From: Crossaster papposus | Taxonomy: Eukaryota > Echinodermata > Asteroidea > Velatida > Solasteridae | Reading direction: 5' to 3' | DNA: 64,000 nucleotides | NCBI GenBank assembly: GCA_037893245.1 | Contig: JBAIAA010000815.1 | Coordinates: forward strand, 392,501-456,500 | Part shown: positions 11,523 through 23,730 of the stretch, in pieces | How the letters are laid out: every line of letters begins with the position of its first letter | How positions within the stretch are numbered: the stretch's first letter is position 1 | Notes under the pieces: model-generated | The model's input: only the letters and a program-made list of their open reading frames with translations | Told to the model about the DNA's origin: nothing | The model's database searches: none | Translations under genes and position numbers: made by a program

Positions 11523-12120
11523 ATGGGCAGGAGGCAAGTTTAGGCTTATAAAACTAATGGCAAAAACACACATCGTTCTAAGTGGGACTGCTCCTGCATT
11601 ATACCATTACGATATGAAGCATTTACTCGTATCTATACAAGATATACGACTTAAGACTCCCGTCGTATCACAAGACATGCTAACTAAAAGGCGAATGTGG
11701 CTATCGGCCGAATCTATGTCATCGGGCCTGGCTCTTCGAAGCATCAAGAACATTCAAACACAGGCGAACAGGCAGACTACTTAGGGTGTATATCTAGACG
11801 AGTTCAACATGCACCGACGAGTGCCAGTATTTAAACCATAGAGATAAACATGCCAGATAGACAAGGATCTAAACTAATGCAGTTTGCATTTTGCTCAAGG
11901 AAAAGACTGGTTTTTTTTTAAGTCGTGCTATCGGATCTATCTCTTACTATGAAAACCCTCTTGTTCTAATATCTTACTCACTCGCTGAAAAGTGCAGCGG
12001 CGTTTTGCTAGAGACTTATCGACCCACTGCCTTGGTTTACCGTTTCTGTCTTAAAGGTAACGCTTACAATTAAAGTGTTGAATCAGCATTATAAGTGTGC
12101 GGTCAGTGACTACTCTTTAA
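11523..12120. other. Unassigned spacer
   Basis: Two short open frames (11557-11784 and 11891-12073) have no recognisable domain. No repeat family identified. Confidence 0.5.
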
Positions 12121-12202
12121 AAGTTTGAATTTCAACCACTAAACTGATGAATTTAACACACTGAGTGTTGAATTCATCAGTTTTATGATCGAATTCAAAC
12201 TT
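12121..12202. repeat. Hairpin (imperfect palindrome), about 35-bp arms
   Basis: AAGTTTGAATTTCAACC...CTGATGAATTTAACAC pairs with GTGTTGAATTCATCAG...GAATTCAAACTT around a 7-base loop. Looks like the core of a small foldback element sitting immediately beside the F3 copy at 12230. Confidence 0.7.
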
Positions 12203-12229
12203 AGTAATTTAAGCGTGTGTAGTATAGTA

Positions 12230-12660
12230 TACACCATTTACTTTTGCATTAATTTTTGAAAAAAAGATGGGTTACGTTTTTTATAGTAAATATTGTGATG
12301 CTGGCCTATTAAAAAAAAAAAACATTGATGCTGTTTTTGTAGTCTGGTTCCTTGACTGAGCTCAGACGAAACACAGCGATTTATAGATGTCAGGGAATTA
12401 TCAGGTTATGAAACCAGACTAGTTGGCAGCATGCATACACCATTCACAGATGTATAATAGTACTGCAAATAATACAAATGTGGACTATCCAAATTTTACA
12501 AATTGGAGGAAATCTTTGAAAATAGTCTCATATTTCTAACACAATTGATACAAAGTTCCATTTTTTTAAAAATACCACAGCACACCAGATGCTGTTATTT
12601 CACAGGATGCTTGAGACCGTTGTTCACAATAATAGTCAAGTGAACCACGCATCTATATAA
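12230..12660 (+). mobile_element. F3 MITE, copy 1 (ends eroded)
   Basis: Shares with the copies at 60652 and 62374 the ordered blocks ATAGTAAATATTGTGA, TTTTTGTAGTCTGG, CAGACGAAACA, ATTATCAGG, an ACCAGACTA segment, GAAAATAGTC, ACAGCACA, and CAGGATGCTTGAGACCGTTG. The left end (GTATACACCATT) is recognisable but its TTAA is lost. A CTGT microsatellite follows at 12672-12703. Confidence 0.75.
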
Positions 12661-12704
12661 TAATACGCTACTCTCTGTCTGTCTGTCTGTGTGTCTGTCT
12701 GTGC

Positions 12705-13430
12705 GCGCTTTTTCGTCCCCTTCCCGGGGTCGTGCGGCGTTCAAACTCGGTGGGTGGGTCCGGCTCGGTCCCCGCAAGAACCAGTTTGCATTCGCTAGAG
12801 CGTACGAGGTCAAAGGTCATCTAGGGGTCACCTTTTTGAAGTTGGTCGCGCTTTTTCGTCCCCTTCCCGGGGTCGTGCGGCGTTCAAACTCGGTGGGTGG
12901 GTCCGGCTCGGTCCCCGCAAGAACCAGTTTGCATTCGCTAGAGCGTACGAGGTCAAAGGTCATCTAGGGGTCACCTTTTTGAAGTTGGTCGCGCTTTTTC
13001 GTCCCCTTCCCGGGGTCGTGCGGCGTTCAAACTCGGTGGGTGGGTCCGGCTCGGTCCCCGCAAGAACCAGTTTGCATTCGCTAGAGCGTACGAGGTCAAA
13101 GGTCATCTAGGGGTCACCTTTTTGAAGTTGGTCGGATCGTGCTTAACTGACTCGGTGATCGCAATGCTCGATGCGAGGTGAGCGTGGCAAAAATAAAACG
13201 GGTTAGCGTTTTTCGGGTCTTCCGGGGTCAAAGGTCGTCTAAGGGTCGAATTTTCAAAGTTTGTCCTATCGGGCTTAAACTCGGGGACGCCGTCCCCTTC
13301 CCGGGGTCGTGCGGCGTTCAAACTCGGTGGGTGGGTCCGGCTCGGTCCCCGCAAGAACCAGTTTGCATTCGCTAGAGCGTACGAGGTCAAAGGTCATCTA
13401 GGGGTCACCTTTTTGAAGTTGGTCGGATCG
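12705..13430 (+). repeat. 143-bp tandem repeat: three identical units plus a diverged and a fourth unit
   Basis: Units start GCGCTTTTTCGTCCCC at 12705, 12848 and 12991 (period exactly 143) and read identically through GAAGTTGGTC. After 13133 comes a diverged unit (about 13134-13285) that keeps the GGGGTCAAAGGTCGTCTAAG and CGGGCTTAAACTCGG blocks, then another copy from 13290 that again reads identically to the first three. GC-rich against AT-rich surroundings. Open frames across it on either strand (12689-12967, 13103-13390) are repeat-derived. Confidence 0.95.
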
Positions 13431-13568
13431 TGCTTAAACTCGGTCAACATGTATCCACAATCCCCATCCATCCAGGGAAGTAGCTACAAACCCGAGAACC
13501 GACAAACCCCGGGTGACCGCCTAGTTTCATAATAATTCAGTAGTTTTGTTGATTGATGTATATTCCCT

Positions 13569-13971
13569 TTAAAGGGATCGTATACGTTTGGTAATTACTC
13601 CAAGAATTAATGGCAATAAAAACTTACTTGGTAAGAGGTACAGCAGCTTTGGATATTATAATGCATTTTTAGAAACTGTTCACTTCGAAGTACATGTACT
13701 GCGGTTATGAAAAAAGATATCACTTTTTATCCCCAAATATTTGAATCTGAGAAGCGTTACTGCAGTGACGTTTCTCAGATTGTGTATTCCAATGTAGATT
13801 ATTCTTCCTGCGTGGACATAACCGCTCCAGATTTTCGGCAATATCTCAAAATCGCTACCACCTTTTGAAATGAATTTTTTACAGGTTAGTTTTATGGTAT
13901 ATATATCTATAACTATATAGAATTGAAACAAACAGTGGGTTCCAATTAGCAAACGTATACGATCCCTTTAA
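13569..13971 (+). mobile_element. F1 MITE, copy C (full length, 403 bp)
   Basis: The reference copy. It starts TTAA-AGGGATCGTATACG and ends CGTATACGATCCCT-TTAA; the terminal inverted repeat extends about 25 bp (through GTTTGGTAATTA, matched by TCCAATTAGCAAAC). Internal landmarks are AACTTACTTGGTAAGA, CTGCGGTTATG, the GTTACTGCAGTGAC near-palindrome, and TGGACATAACCGCT. There is no coding frame. TTAA at both ends is what a TTAA-specific (piggyBac-type) transposase would leave; that assignment is inference. Confidence 0.9.
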
Positions 13972-14639
13972 GTGACATCTGACTTCTAGAGAGAGAGAAG
14001 CGAGGCCCATGTCGTGTTACGGTAATCATCAGGCAAAAGCAGATCGGGCGAGCGAGAGACTATATACCCATCGGGCCGAGACCGCTTGGGTAGCCAGCTC
14101 AAAAACAATTGCCCGCCGGACGGGATGGTTTTTAATTCGATGCTCTGGTGGGAGCACTATATATCCCCGGCAAAGTCAGGGTAATCGTAGCTGGCCCAGC
14201 TTAAAGCTAGCACATCATTCATCAGTCGCCCAGCCGAGCTTGTTTCGACCGAGAAAGCGAGAGAGAGAGAGAGAGAGATAGCGAACGAATTAAGTGGGCC
14301 TGGAAAACGACAACATACCGTGATTAGATTTGGCACGGTGGGACGGTATAAAGACGACTTAGAAACGCTACCCCCGAATCGGATATCAATGATCTATATG
14401 GGTTAATGCGTTGGACAAAGTTTGTTATTTTATTTTCACACATGTATCACACGCGCTCTAGCCGAGTGAAAATAAAGACGCCTTCGTAAAGGTATTCGAA
14501 ACCAAGAAGCAGGCCGCTGATACCCAAGACTAAACAGCAATTTCTAGATCACAGTCGTTTCTATCGTTCATTACTCGATTCTACTCGAATTGCACTAGAA
14601 TCATTCCGTGATCCAATTTCACCACTTACCCATTTCCCC
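13972..14639. other. Unassigned; GA microsatellite
   Basis: A GAGAGA run at about 14256-14279. A 90-codon open frame (14009-14281) ends in the microsatellite and has no domain I recognise. No dispersed repeat identified. Confidence 0.5.
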
Positions 14640-14886
14640 CTATTTGTTCATTAGTTATTTATACTGGGTAGCCCGTTCAGTGGAATTCACTGTTCTCCCA
14701 TGGGGCCCAGTAAGAGAAGACAATATGAAGAAATTACAGTTTTTAGAGGTGGGAGGAAAACCCCAGAAGAATATCCTGGGAAATCAAGCATGGGACTGAA
14801 AACCCAATCCACATAATGGCCCAGGCGTGGTTCGAGCCCGGGTGAAAGGCGAGAAAAGAACCGCTAGGCCAACCTGACTCCCCCTA
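14640..14886 (-). mobile_element. tRNA-derived SINE
   Basis: Read on the minus strand, the element starts near 14886 with TGGCCTAGCGG, a perfect fit to the RNA polymerase III A box (TRGYNNARNNG), followed about 35 bases later by GGCTCGAACC, one mismatch from a B box. The body contains CTGGGGTTTTCCTCCCACC and CTAAAAACTGTAATTTC, shared with the fragment at 480-575. It ends in an AT-rich tail with TATAAATAA. The head probably derives from a Leu/Ser-type tRNA; this is inferred from the A-box context only. Confidence 0.75.
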
Positions 14887-16452
14887 TACCATAAGCCAGT
14901 TCGGTTTTCCAACTGCGCATTATGCACAACGGTGGATTTTTTCACTTTGGATAAAAGCGGCATTTAAACACCACGGCATATTGCGGGGACGCGGTATCCA
15001 CATCTGCATTCTGTGCATGTGTAATGTTTCGTGCAATCGGACAGGAGATGGAAACTTTTGTTCAAACAATGTTTTCTTTATATTATTTATGTTACCGGTT
15101 CTTCAAGAAAGACTTGTAGCAACTATAAGCAACGCTAAATATAAAAAGACGATACATGATAACACTTTAACAAGTTGCCCAAGTAGATTTGACGCAATGT
15201 TGGTTTTCCCAAAATTAAAAACCGGTGTCTAAAATCAGACTCATATAAAAATCTTACTAATTTTCCCAATTTTGTGTTATAAACCCTCTCACGTGACCGG
15301 TCACTGTATAGTTGTATCTTGACTTAAGAATGCGCACATAATACTACTAATAAGTCTGGACTGCTACATCTGCATGGAAGAAATGTCAATTTCCCCTGTA
15401 AGTTACTTTCAAAAAAGGAAATACATGTGTAGGAAATGACACTTATAGTATACAAGAAAAGCTGACTCGCGATTCAAAAATCATCCAAAATAGAGGGTAA
15501 TTTAAACCAAACCAGATTCGCGTGTCAATACAAAAAAGAAGAAGACAGACTCGCTAAATTACTGTTTGGCAACACAAGACATGCAATTCAGCGAAAAGAA
15601 AACGACAAGAACCGAAGAACGTCAGCTTCAATTAAGTCGTCGTTTTCTCTTCTCCAATGCTGTTTTAATGGCCAGGGTAGAGTCATCGCTGTGACCCCCC
15701 TCTTTCTCTCCCGGCCCCGGCCCCGTTCAGCCCCTCCCGTTGACGGCCAGGTGAACCGTTTCCACTCGTCACTCGTCACTTAAGGGTTTGGGCAAACCTG
15801 TTAGCTGTAGCTATGTACGTCTTCGCCCAGAAAAGAGAAAAAGCTTGGATGGAAAGAGCGAGATGGATGACAGAGGAGAGGACATCGGCAACTAAGCGTG
15901 AACGTTACTGGCGGATTCACGAGTCGTCGAAGCTTCAAGATGACGTGGATGGACGCGCACTGTGCTTGCGTTTATATAGCTATCTGTGTTTTTTGTGTGT
16001 ATCTCTTCCTCGTTATGTTGACACTTATATTAGCTGTCGTGTGGATCGCTTGCCACGTGATGTTCACGCTTCAAAACTGTGATTGTAAAACTTCGGACAC
16101 GTGGTGTATACCGTGACGTTTAAAGGAGCATTTTTTGCTTAAATTGATTAAGTGGATAGCAACGAACATCCTGGTGAAGTTAGTTTTGTCAAATCCGTTT
16201 AAATTGTTGAGATTACGAAAATCAAATGGTGGAGAAATGCCAGAAATTGAAATTTGGGTTTTCTGCAATGTGAAAAAAATGTTGGATATTGGAATTTAGA
16301 TTTTCACAAACTGCCAATTGTATTGTGTACGCTACGCGTGCATGGGGCAAAACAGGTTTGCCAGGCTCATCTTAATATGAACAATGGCGGCGTCTGGATC
16401 GGATCACGATTATTTCATAATTTGACCGAGGTGTGTTATGAAGCACATACGG
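14887..16452. other. Unassigned; C-rich patch at 15690-15740
   Basis: No gene recognised. 15690-15740 is unusually rich in CCCC/CCGG. Two overlapping open frames (15813-16082, 15898-16116) include a hydrophobic stretch but no family signature. GATTGTAAAACTTCGGACA at 16080 is also found in F2 MITEs and may be a fragment of one. Confidence 0.45.
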
Positions 16453-16617
16453 ACTGGCACGATTCGGTCACTAGAGCACGTCTATCCCCCCTCGGGCCTG
16501 TGAGTGACCAGAAGGGGACCTATTTCCCTCGGCCTTCGGCCTTGGGAAATAGGTCCCCTTCTGGTCACTCACAGTCCCTCGGGGGAATAGCCGTGATCTA
16601 GTGACCTCATTGCCAGT
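16453..16617. mobile_element. Foldback element with perfect 31-bp hairpin core
   Basis: Outer ends ACTGGCACGATTCGGTCAC and GTGACCTCATTGCCAGT form an imperfect inverted repeat. The core arms 16498-16528 and 16544-16574 (starting CTGTGAGTGACCAGAAGG) are perfectly complementary around the 15-base spacer TCGGCCTTCGGCCTT. A related, more eroded copy is at 51734-51895. Confidence 0.85.
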
Positions 16618-17225
16618 CATTATAGTATCCTCCTCAACGCCATGCAATATTATACAAAATGATTATCGGCGGGAACTAAGACATTTGAGAAAACAAAAAC
16701 TCAAAATGATCGCCAACATACGGTGGCTTTTAAATCCATGCACTTTGAGCATATACACGATTTGGTATTGCGCCGCCATCTTAATTGTTTACTTGAAACA
16801 CCAGTGGATTTCGAAACAATGCACATTAGACCGTGTAAGTTTCGCGCATAAAGAACACAATTGAACATCTGGGCACGACCGAGCCGCCGGCTACAGGTTT
16901 TTGGTTTTCTGTAATACTTTCTAGTAAGACTCGCATTTTTACAAAAATTATATGGCGATATCGACGACCGCCTTATACTGCATGTGGTATACGCTTTTAT
17001 AAAGTTTAGCGCGTGAACGAGAACAATTGAATGACGTACGTATAACGTAACTAGGGGTATGACGTAACTAGGGGTTTCCGATCTCCTTTTCCCTAATTTG
17101 ATATATCGTTCACAATTTGTAAATTAAAATGAAACAAAAATGTAAACGTTTTTATCTATACCTTTCAGTCAAAACAAATTATTTCAAGAAAACTACTCGC
17201 TTTACACGTTAAAGCTCCTATTCGG
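16618..17225. other. Unassigned spacer
   Basis: No gene or repeat recognised. GACGTAACTAGGGGT-like words are repeated twice near 17045-17075. Confidence 0.45.
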
Positions 17226-17618
17226 TGTCCCTGGAAGTTTGGTTTCTCGTAAAGTCTCGTATACGTTCTCGTGGTTAACTAATTACACGCTCTAATTATG
17301 GGGAAAATACACGAGACAATTCGAGAGCAGAATTTTGTTTGTGCATTTTCTCTAACAGTAACCGAAAATTCAACTTTTCCTATTTGCAAACTGTTTTGCA
17401 CCCCTGTGGTGAATAACAAACTGTCCCTGGAAGTTTGGTTTCTCGTAAAGTCTCGTACGTTCTCGTGGTCAACTAATTACACGTTCTAATAATAATAATA
17501 TAGGGAAAATACACGAGACAACTCAAGAGCAGAATTTTGTTTGTGCATTTTCTCTAACAGTGACCGAAAATTCAACTTTCCCTATTTGTAAACTGTTTTG
17601 CACCCCTGTGGTGAATAA
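17226..17618 (+). repeat. Tandem duplication, 196-bp period
   Basis: Two successive copies starting GTCCCTGGAAGTTTGG at 17227 and 17423. Both contain TACACGAGACAA, CAGAATTTTGTTTGTGC, and TTTTGCACCCCTGTGGTG. The second copy has an added AATAATAAT microsatellite near 17490. Short open frames in both copies are identical in part for this reason. Confidence 0.88.
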
Positions 17619-18551
17619 CATACTGTTCACAGTAAGCAATGCTTCGGTCAATTTGCCAAGCCATTCCTTTCAATTTGCTGAAGACGAAGACAGCGGAACG
17701 TCATTCTATAGTACACCCACGTGCAGACCCGTCGCCGAAATAGATCACTAAAAGTGTCCGACACAGGCGGAAAACAAACAAACTTGAAGTGCTTTATATT
17801 GATTCGCGCATTATATATCATATTACACGACCTACAAATGCCAACCCGGTCAGTAATATCTCATCAACTTAGAGCCGATCCTCATACCGCAGTAACCCCG
17901 TCACATTTTTTTTTTACTTCAATAATAATTTCCCCCCACAGGCTACAATACACAGTGAAAAACGAATTGCTCAAGGTTCAGAAGCCACCTGCTTGATCTA
18001 AAACGCCCCACAACTCGCACAATAATAGATCGAACTATTTCCTAACTTTACATTATCACAGAAATACGCATACACAAGTACACTGTATAATTATGTAAAT
18101 ACCGGCAATCGTGGACCCCTATTGCCACTCTTTTGTTTGTTCTTTGGTGGAAAGCCTCCCATAGGTTTTGTAGGCCTTACACGAGTTTTTAATCGTGGAC
18201 GGTCGGTCAACCGTGGACCTTTGTGTATGCCTATAAAGTATTAGTCTAGTCCTCGATTGCCGGTGTTTATATATTACCCACATACATTTGCATCCCTTCG
18301 GGGCCATGGTATTTTTCTCCCTTTTGTCCATGTACTTAAGCATACCCTATAGACTTTGTACAACAACAATTCCTTGTGGAGACATCCCAACCCATTCATT
18401 GCCTAATATAGTCCATTAGTGCCTATTGCATTCATGTCTCTATCGGGTAGTAAATAAGGACACATTAGCATACACATAGTGTAAACACTTTCCATCGTGA
18501 ACCCCCTATATTGTCCCACTTTTATTTGTACTTGGGAAGGCATCCTATATA
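17619..18551. other. Unassigned, with dispersed CAATCGTGGAC words
   Basis: No gene seen. CAATCGTGGACC-like words recur at about 18106, 18188 and 18206 here, and at 18806 and 18827 beyond the next hairpin, suggesting that 18100-18840 may be one larger element around the inverted repeat at 18552-18763. Confidence 0.4.
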
Positions 18552-18763
18552 CCACGTGCTCTCTGTTTACATCTATATTCAAATGTGCCCGTCAATATGC
18601 GCACGCATCGTGCTTTACATAAATTTGGTTAAGAGGCAACATCAGAGGTCACATAATTCAAAGGTGGTCTGACCTGTGGCGTCACTCCTCAACCAATTTA
18701 TATGCAAAACACGATGTGTGCGTATATTGACGGGCACATTTGAATACAGATGTAAACACGTGA
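18552..18763. mobile_element. Foldback inverted repeat, about 85-bp arms
   Basis: The left arm includes TTTACATCTATATTCAAATG, GCCCGTCAATATGCGCAC and CATCGTG; the right arm has the reverse complement of each (CACGATGTGTGCGTATATTG, GGGCACATTTGAATACAGAT, GTAAACACGTG). The loop is about 35 bp. No coding frame. Confidence 0.8.
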
Positions 18764-21700
18764 CGTCAGAGGGTACATCGTCTATTATTATTTGCATACG
18801 AATTTCAATCGTGGACTTTCTGTCAATCGTGGACCATAATCCTCTAGTGTTCTACGCCCAATATTTGAATGCAGATACAAACTCAGTCGTACATAATATA
18901 CTTGTGGGGAAGACCTTTAATTGCTACCCTTCTTTTGTTCTCCTTGTTCCTATACAAATATCAAATTCTATCAAATTCAATAGTTTCTACAGATTTTCGT
19001 CGTGATGGGAAGATAGAGCCTAATGTCCTGCTTGTTGTGCACCCCCCCCCCCCCCCCCCCGACATTTCGCTTATTAAATGTTCAGCATTTGCTGTTGGTG
19101 TTTGTATAAGCTTCAAGATAACTAAATTATCTTTCAAATGCCGTTTGTTGGACCCTATTTGCTTTTGTCAATTCAAAGATCAAAATCAAGTGTGTGATAT
19201 TTGTACAGAAAGAACGATTCTATATGCCCCAAAAGATACCAGCATTTCACGCATGGGTGATTGTGTAGAGAATGTGGGCCTAATGAACATTTTCTTTGAA
19301 ACCACTTTATAATTACCTGAACCTATTCAATTTCAAGATCAACTGAGCTGTACAAACATGTTCACACCTTTCTGATCTCCTTTGAAGTCCAATCGTACAG
19401 GTGTAAGATATGTTGTATCTTCGGACTAGACCTAATAATTAAACTGTGGTACAACATTTTCGGTAGTTCATTGCGCACATCTCTGGCTGGACTGACAAAA
19501 AAAAATCAGATGAAATAACAATCATCTAAAAGCCAAATTTGAAGTCTTTCCGAGTGTGTCTAGCTTTTTGAAAATTAAAAGCAATTTTCATAACTGTATG
19601 ATTAAAAAGATGCGTTCAACTTGCACCATTGTTGGGGACACCCTAGTATTGTGTTCCCTTCCCCAAAAGGCTATACCGGTAAAAGTCCACAAGCGCAAGC
19701 TAAAATCTCAGAATAATCCCTTTTCCATTCCAGTGGAATGGGAAAAACCTGGCATCAGGAAGCTATCCTCTATCTATCTCCTCTTTCCTTTATCAATGTG
19801 ATAAATGCCCATAGGGGCCTACTTCAAAATTATTTAAAAAAAACTCCCAAAGGTGTTCAGGCTCCACAGAAAAAGAATGATGATCAAAATGTCATCTTTC
19901 ATTTCATTTTCTTTTCCTTTTTTTTGGTGTGTTAACCGATGACTTTATGAGATATTCTCACCCAAAGAAAAACACCCCTAAAAACGAATGATGTTTCCCA
20001 AACTGGAAAAGTAGCCATTTGGAAAAAAGGATCCCTTCACAACATGGTTAAATATCGCCACTTTCGGACCCAATTGCAGCCCAAATACTCGGAATTGGAA
20101 ACCCCAAGTCCGGGCCAGAGGTTCAGTGCCATTATGTCTTCAAAACTTCACCTTAAATGACTAAAAAGAACATTTTAAAAAAGGTTACAGGTTATTTCGG
20201 GATTTCACTTAAGAAGTGAAACAATTCAAACCTACTTACATCGATGTTTGTTGCAAGAAACTGTCAGAATTCGGAGATATTACGCTCGTTTTGGTGCAAA
20301 TGTTGTCAATCAACGATGCTTCGTCCGTATTTTATAGCTGTCGTTACGCGATGCCGCTGTATTGTTTATCTCCAGAAACTCGTCGGCAGGCAATTTCCGC
20401 GCATGCGCAATAACAACTGCGAACAGGCTTATTTCCCAATGGCACGGCTCTCAGAACTCTCTAATACGAATTTGAGTGAATAACTTGTATTCATGAGCTT
20501 GGCAGACGGAATTCTGGCCAGTTTACAGGTGTGCACCCATAAGCGCCCGGTACACGCTTCACACGTCGTTTACGAGATAAATCACTGTTTCGTCCCACAA
20601 AACGCATCATATCCAGCGGGGGAAGGCGGCTGCGCTGCATCAAATCTAACCATTATCATCACTTTTGCCCGCCATCACTAAAACGGCGATGAAAGCAGAT
20701 CAATACAAATTGTTCTCACAGATACTAATCTGGAATAATGCTAAATGTCCCATGGCATTTTATATTATTTATATTTATTTATGACATTTCTTTACCCAGG
20801 GTGTGCCCAAACACTTTCTGACTATTTGTTTCCGTTGGGGCCCTGCATAAATGAGGGAAATATAACCGACCACGCTATAGCATTCATGCAGTATAGCGTT
20901 GCTGCCAGCTATACAATATGAAATGCACGACATAACGGCGCTTGGGAAAATTGCCTCTGTCTGAATCATAAAGCTATATTAAATTACTAGAGCGCTGGGC
21001 GCATCCATGTTTGTGCACAAACCTATGGGAAACTTTGTACGGCTTTTGTACGGCTATTTGCATATCTGCGTTTGAATTCTATACAGTGCGTTACCGAAGC
21101 CGATGAGCGTTTTGTTGTTCCAGTCTGCGCAAACAGCGACAATCATTTGCGTGCGCGTACGTATCCGCTGCAGATGATTTTACGTGACTTTTTTTGAACT
21201 GACATGATGCACGTAAGTTGTTTGCGTCTGTTCTACTCGCACGCGCGTTGCATTTAGAGTACACTGTCAACATAAAATCCATCTTTTTGTATTATGTTCT
21301 ACAACACGCACATGAATTCAAAATGTCTGCGTACAGGACGGATTCAAAGTATGTTTTATCTTTTAAGTTTTATCTCTACGAATTCGATTAAATTTCAATT
21401 CAAAATTTGCCGAGTTATAATTTAAAATTGTGATCACAATCATTAATCGGGGAGCGTTCTGATTCAGCCGAATAGAGCTATGCGTGTGTCCACGCACTAA
21501 ACCGACCAATAGTAGCGCCCACGCACACAATTTTGTTCCAACGCTTGCGCGCACCATTCGCGAATTACAGTTTCTACAAAATGAACATTTCTACAAATGC
21601 GTCTCTGAGACGAATCTCTGGAAATGACCTTCTGTTATTATTTTCTTCAAAATAAATCATCATGCCAGAAGAAATAATTTCACAGGGCGTTTAGAGTCAA

Positions 21701-21968
21701 TAATATCTTTTTAACAGTATTTTAGGTGGTGACTTTTTTGATCACTTTAAGGCCTATACATTTCTCTTAGTTTAAATATCTTTCATTTGAAGATTAATTT
21801 ATCAATTCATTTGCACCATATTTATTGCCCTGTTTAAAGTTTGCTGTGACATTTTAATGAACTTAATGGTGTTGCAGTAAGTACGTTGTTATTGTAAGTT
21901 TTGTCGTGTATCCACACTGCGTGTGTTGGGATTTTCAAAACTGCCCTGGGATGAATGTACATTTATGT
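18764..21968. other. Large unassigned interval; C homopolymer near 19042-19060
   Basis: 3.2 kb without a recognisable gene. A 147-codon open frame (18869-19312) reads through the poly-C run as a proline stretch and has no domain I know. Sequences from 20160 to 20690 and from 21000 to 21560 are more GC-rich and contain mixed CpG words but no supported exon. Confidence 0.5.
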
Positions 21969-22362
21969 TTAAAGGGATCATATACGTTTGGCAAATACTC
22001 CAAAATTAATGGCAATAAAAACTTACTTGGTAAGAAGTACAGCAGCTTTGGATAGTATAATGCATTTTTCGAAACTGTTCACTTCGAAATACTGCGGTTA
22101 TGGAAAAAGATACCACTTTTTATCCCCAAAAATTTGAATCTGAGAAGCGTTACTGCAGTGACGTTTCTCAGATTGTGTATTCCAATGCAGATTATTCTTC
22201 CTGCGTGGACATAACCGCTTCAGATTTTCGGCAATATCTCAAAATTGCTACCAATTTTTGAAATGAGATTTGTACAGGTTAGTTGTATGGTATATATCTA
22301 TAACTATATAGAATTGAAACAAACAGTGGGTTCCAATTACCAAAGGTATACGACCCCTTTAA
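21969..22362 (+). mobile_element. F1 MITE, copy D (full length)
   Basis: Begins TTTAAAGGGATCATATACG and ends GGTATACGACCCCTTTAA, so TTAA flanks both ends. Collinear with copy C over its whole length, with scattered substitutions. Confidence 0.9.
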
Positions 22363-23730
22363 TGTCCACTTCGACAGTCCTTGTAACCCACGAAAAAGCA
22401 AATATATTTACATAATTTCTTTTGTGTATGCTACCTTTAAATGGAATTTGGACGTACATTTATTTGTAACTGCCAGTACAATGAATTGTAATTCAATTGC
22501 ATTCCATCATTGCTCGGAGACACATAGTTGCCTCTGTCTTGCAAGCAAGAGGCAATTGTATAGGTGTTTTTGGAGAGTCGTAAAAGCCGGAATGTTTTTC
22601 ATGCATGGCTGAATGGCAATGAAATATTCCTTTAATGACAAGAAAGGGACACAATAATGATTGAATGTACATCCCATTCATAACCATTATTGAACATTTC
22701 CTTTTGAGTGCTTTGACATTTTGAGCGCAAAATCAAATCGTCAACGCTATCATACTTTCGTATAAAACATGGCGAGTCGGTCAATACTCTATATGATAAA
22801 TACAACCAAAAGTGAAATAGTCAAATACGGTGTTAAACCGAATTATTAATTTCACTCTGGAATGTTAAAAGTATATAAAAGAATGTTACAAGTTTATAAA
22901 ACAGAATTCTTGCTAATTTTAAAAAATACAAAATTCCATAACAAAACAGAGAAATTTCCCAAACCGATGAAGGCTTATTACTAAACAAAATTCCGTTTGT
23001 TGTGCAACCCGATTTATTTCCCCTATAACGTCGATAGAATGTCAATATCAAGGAATGATTTATCACAACGGGATGACATCCTGAAAGTAAGAATGTATAC
23101 CCTCCGACAATTTATCACTGGATGACGACATTCACAGGATATACTTTCGCTCACCCGAAACAATTTACAATTACCGTATGCCCAAGGCGAAAATGTCAAA
23201 GATAGTTCCAAGTATAGAGACATTTTGGGGGAATGCCGATTTTCTTAGCCGTTATTTTAATGTTAACACGCACGGACGATTACGACTAGCTCTCAGAGTT
23301 CCGTTAAAAGCACGTGACAAACTTTCTCAGGTCGTTGCCATTGCTAAAGATGTCTTTGAACCCAGGTTCCATTATTTCAACAACTGGATTTTACCCTGAA
23401 GGACTCCGTTTATCAGTCAAGTTTCGTATATCAGACGCGGCCTCACTCACTTGGATGTCTGATAAAGAGCTTTTTAATGATGTTGTCGGTTTAACTACAT
23501 GGAAATTATTTGTAAATCTGGAATATACAATGAGAGGCTACAGACTTGTAGCACAGCATAGTACCACCACTTGAAGTCTTATTGTCCCTGGCTTGGTGTA
23601 TACTCATTTGAATATAGTATATAAGCCAATCAGATGACAGGAAAGGCATGGAAGAGCAGTCGGGCCGTGTCCGAAAGGGGCTTTCAAAGCTACGGTTACG
23701 TCTAGTTGTAATGGGCAAACACAGTGGGAA
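22363..23730. other. Unassigned spacer
   Basis: Short open frames on both strands without recognisable motifs. No dispersed family identified. Confidence 0.5.

Noticed and set aside
12689..13390. Open frames on both strands in the GC-rich block
   Set aside because: Products of the 143-bp tandem repeat.
18869..19312. 147-codon open frame
   Set aside because: Includes the poly-C run as prolines; no family signature, poor start context, no splice support.
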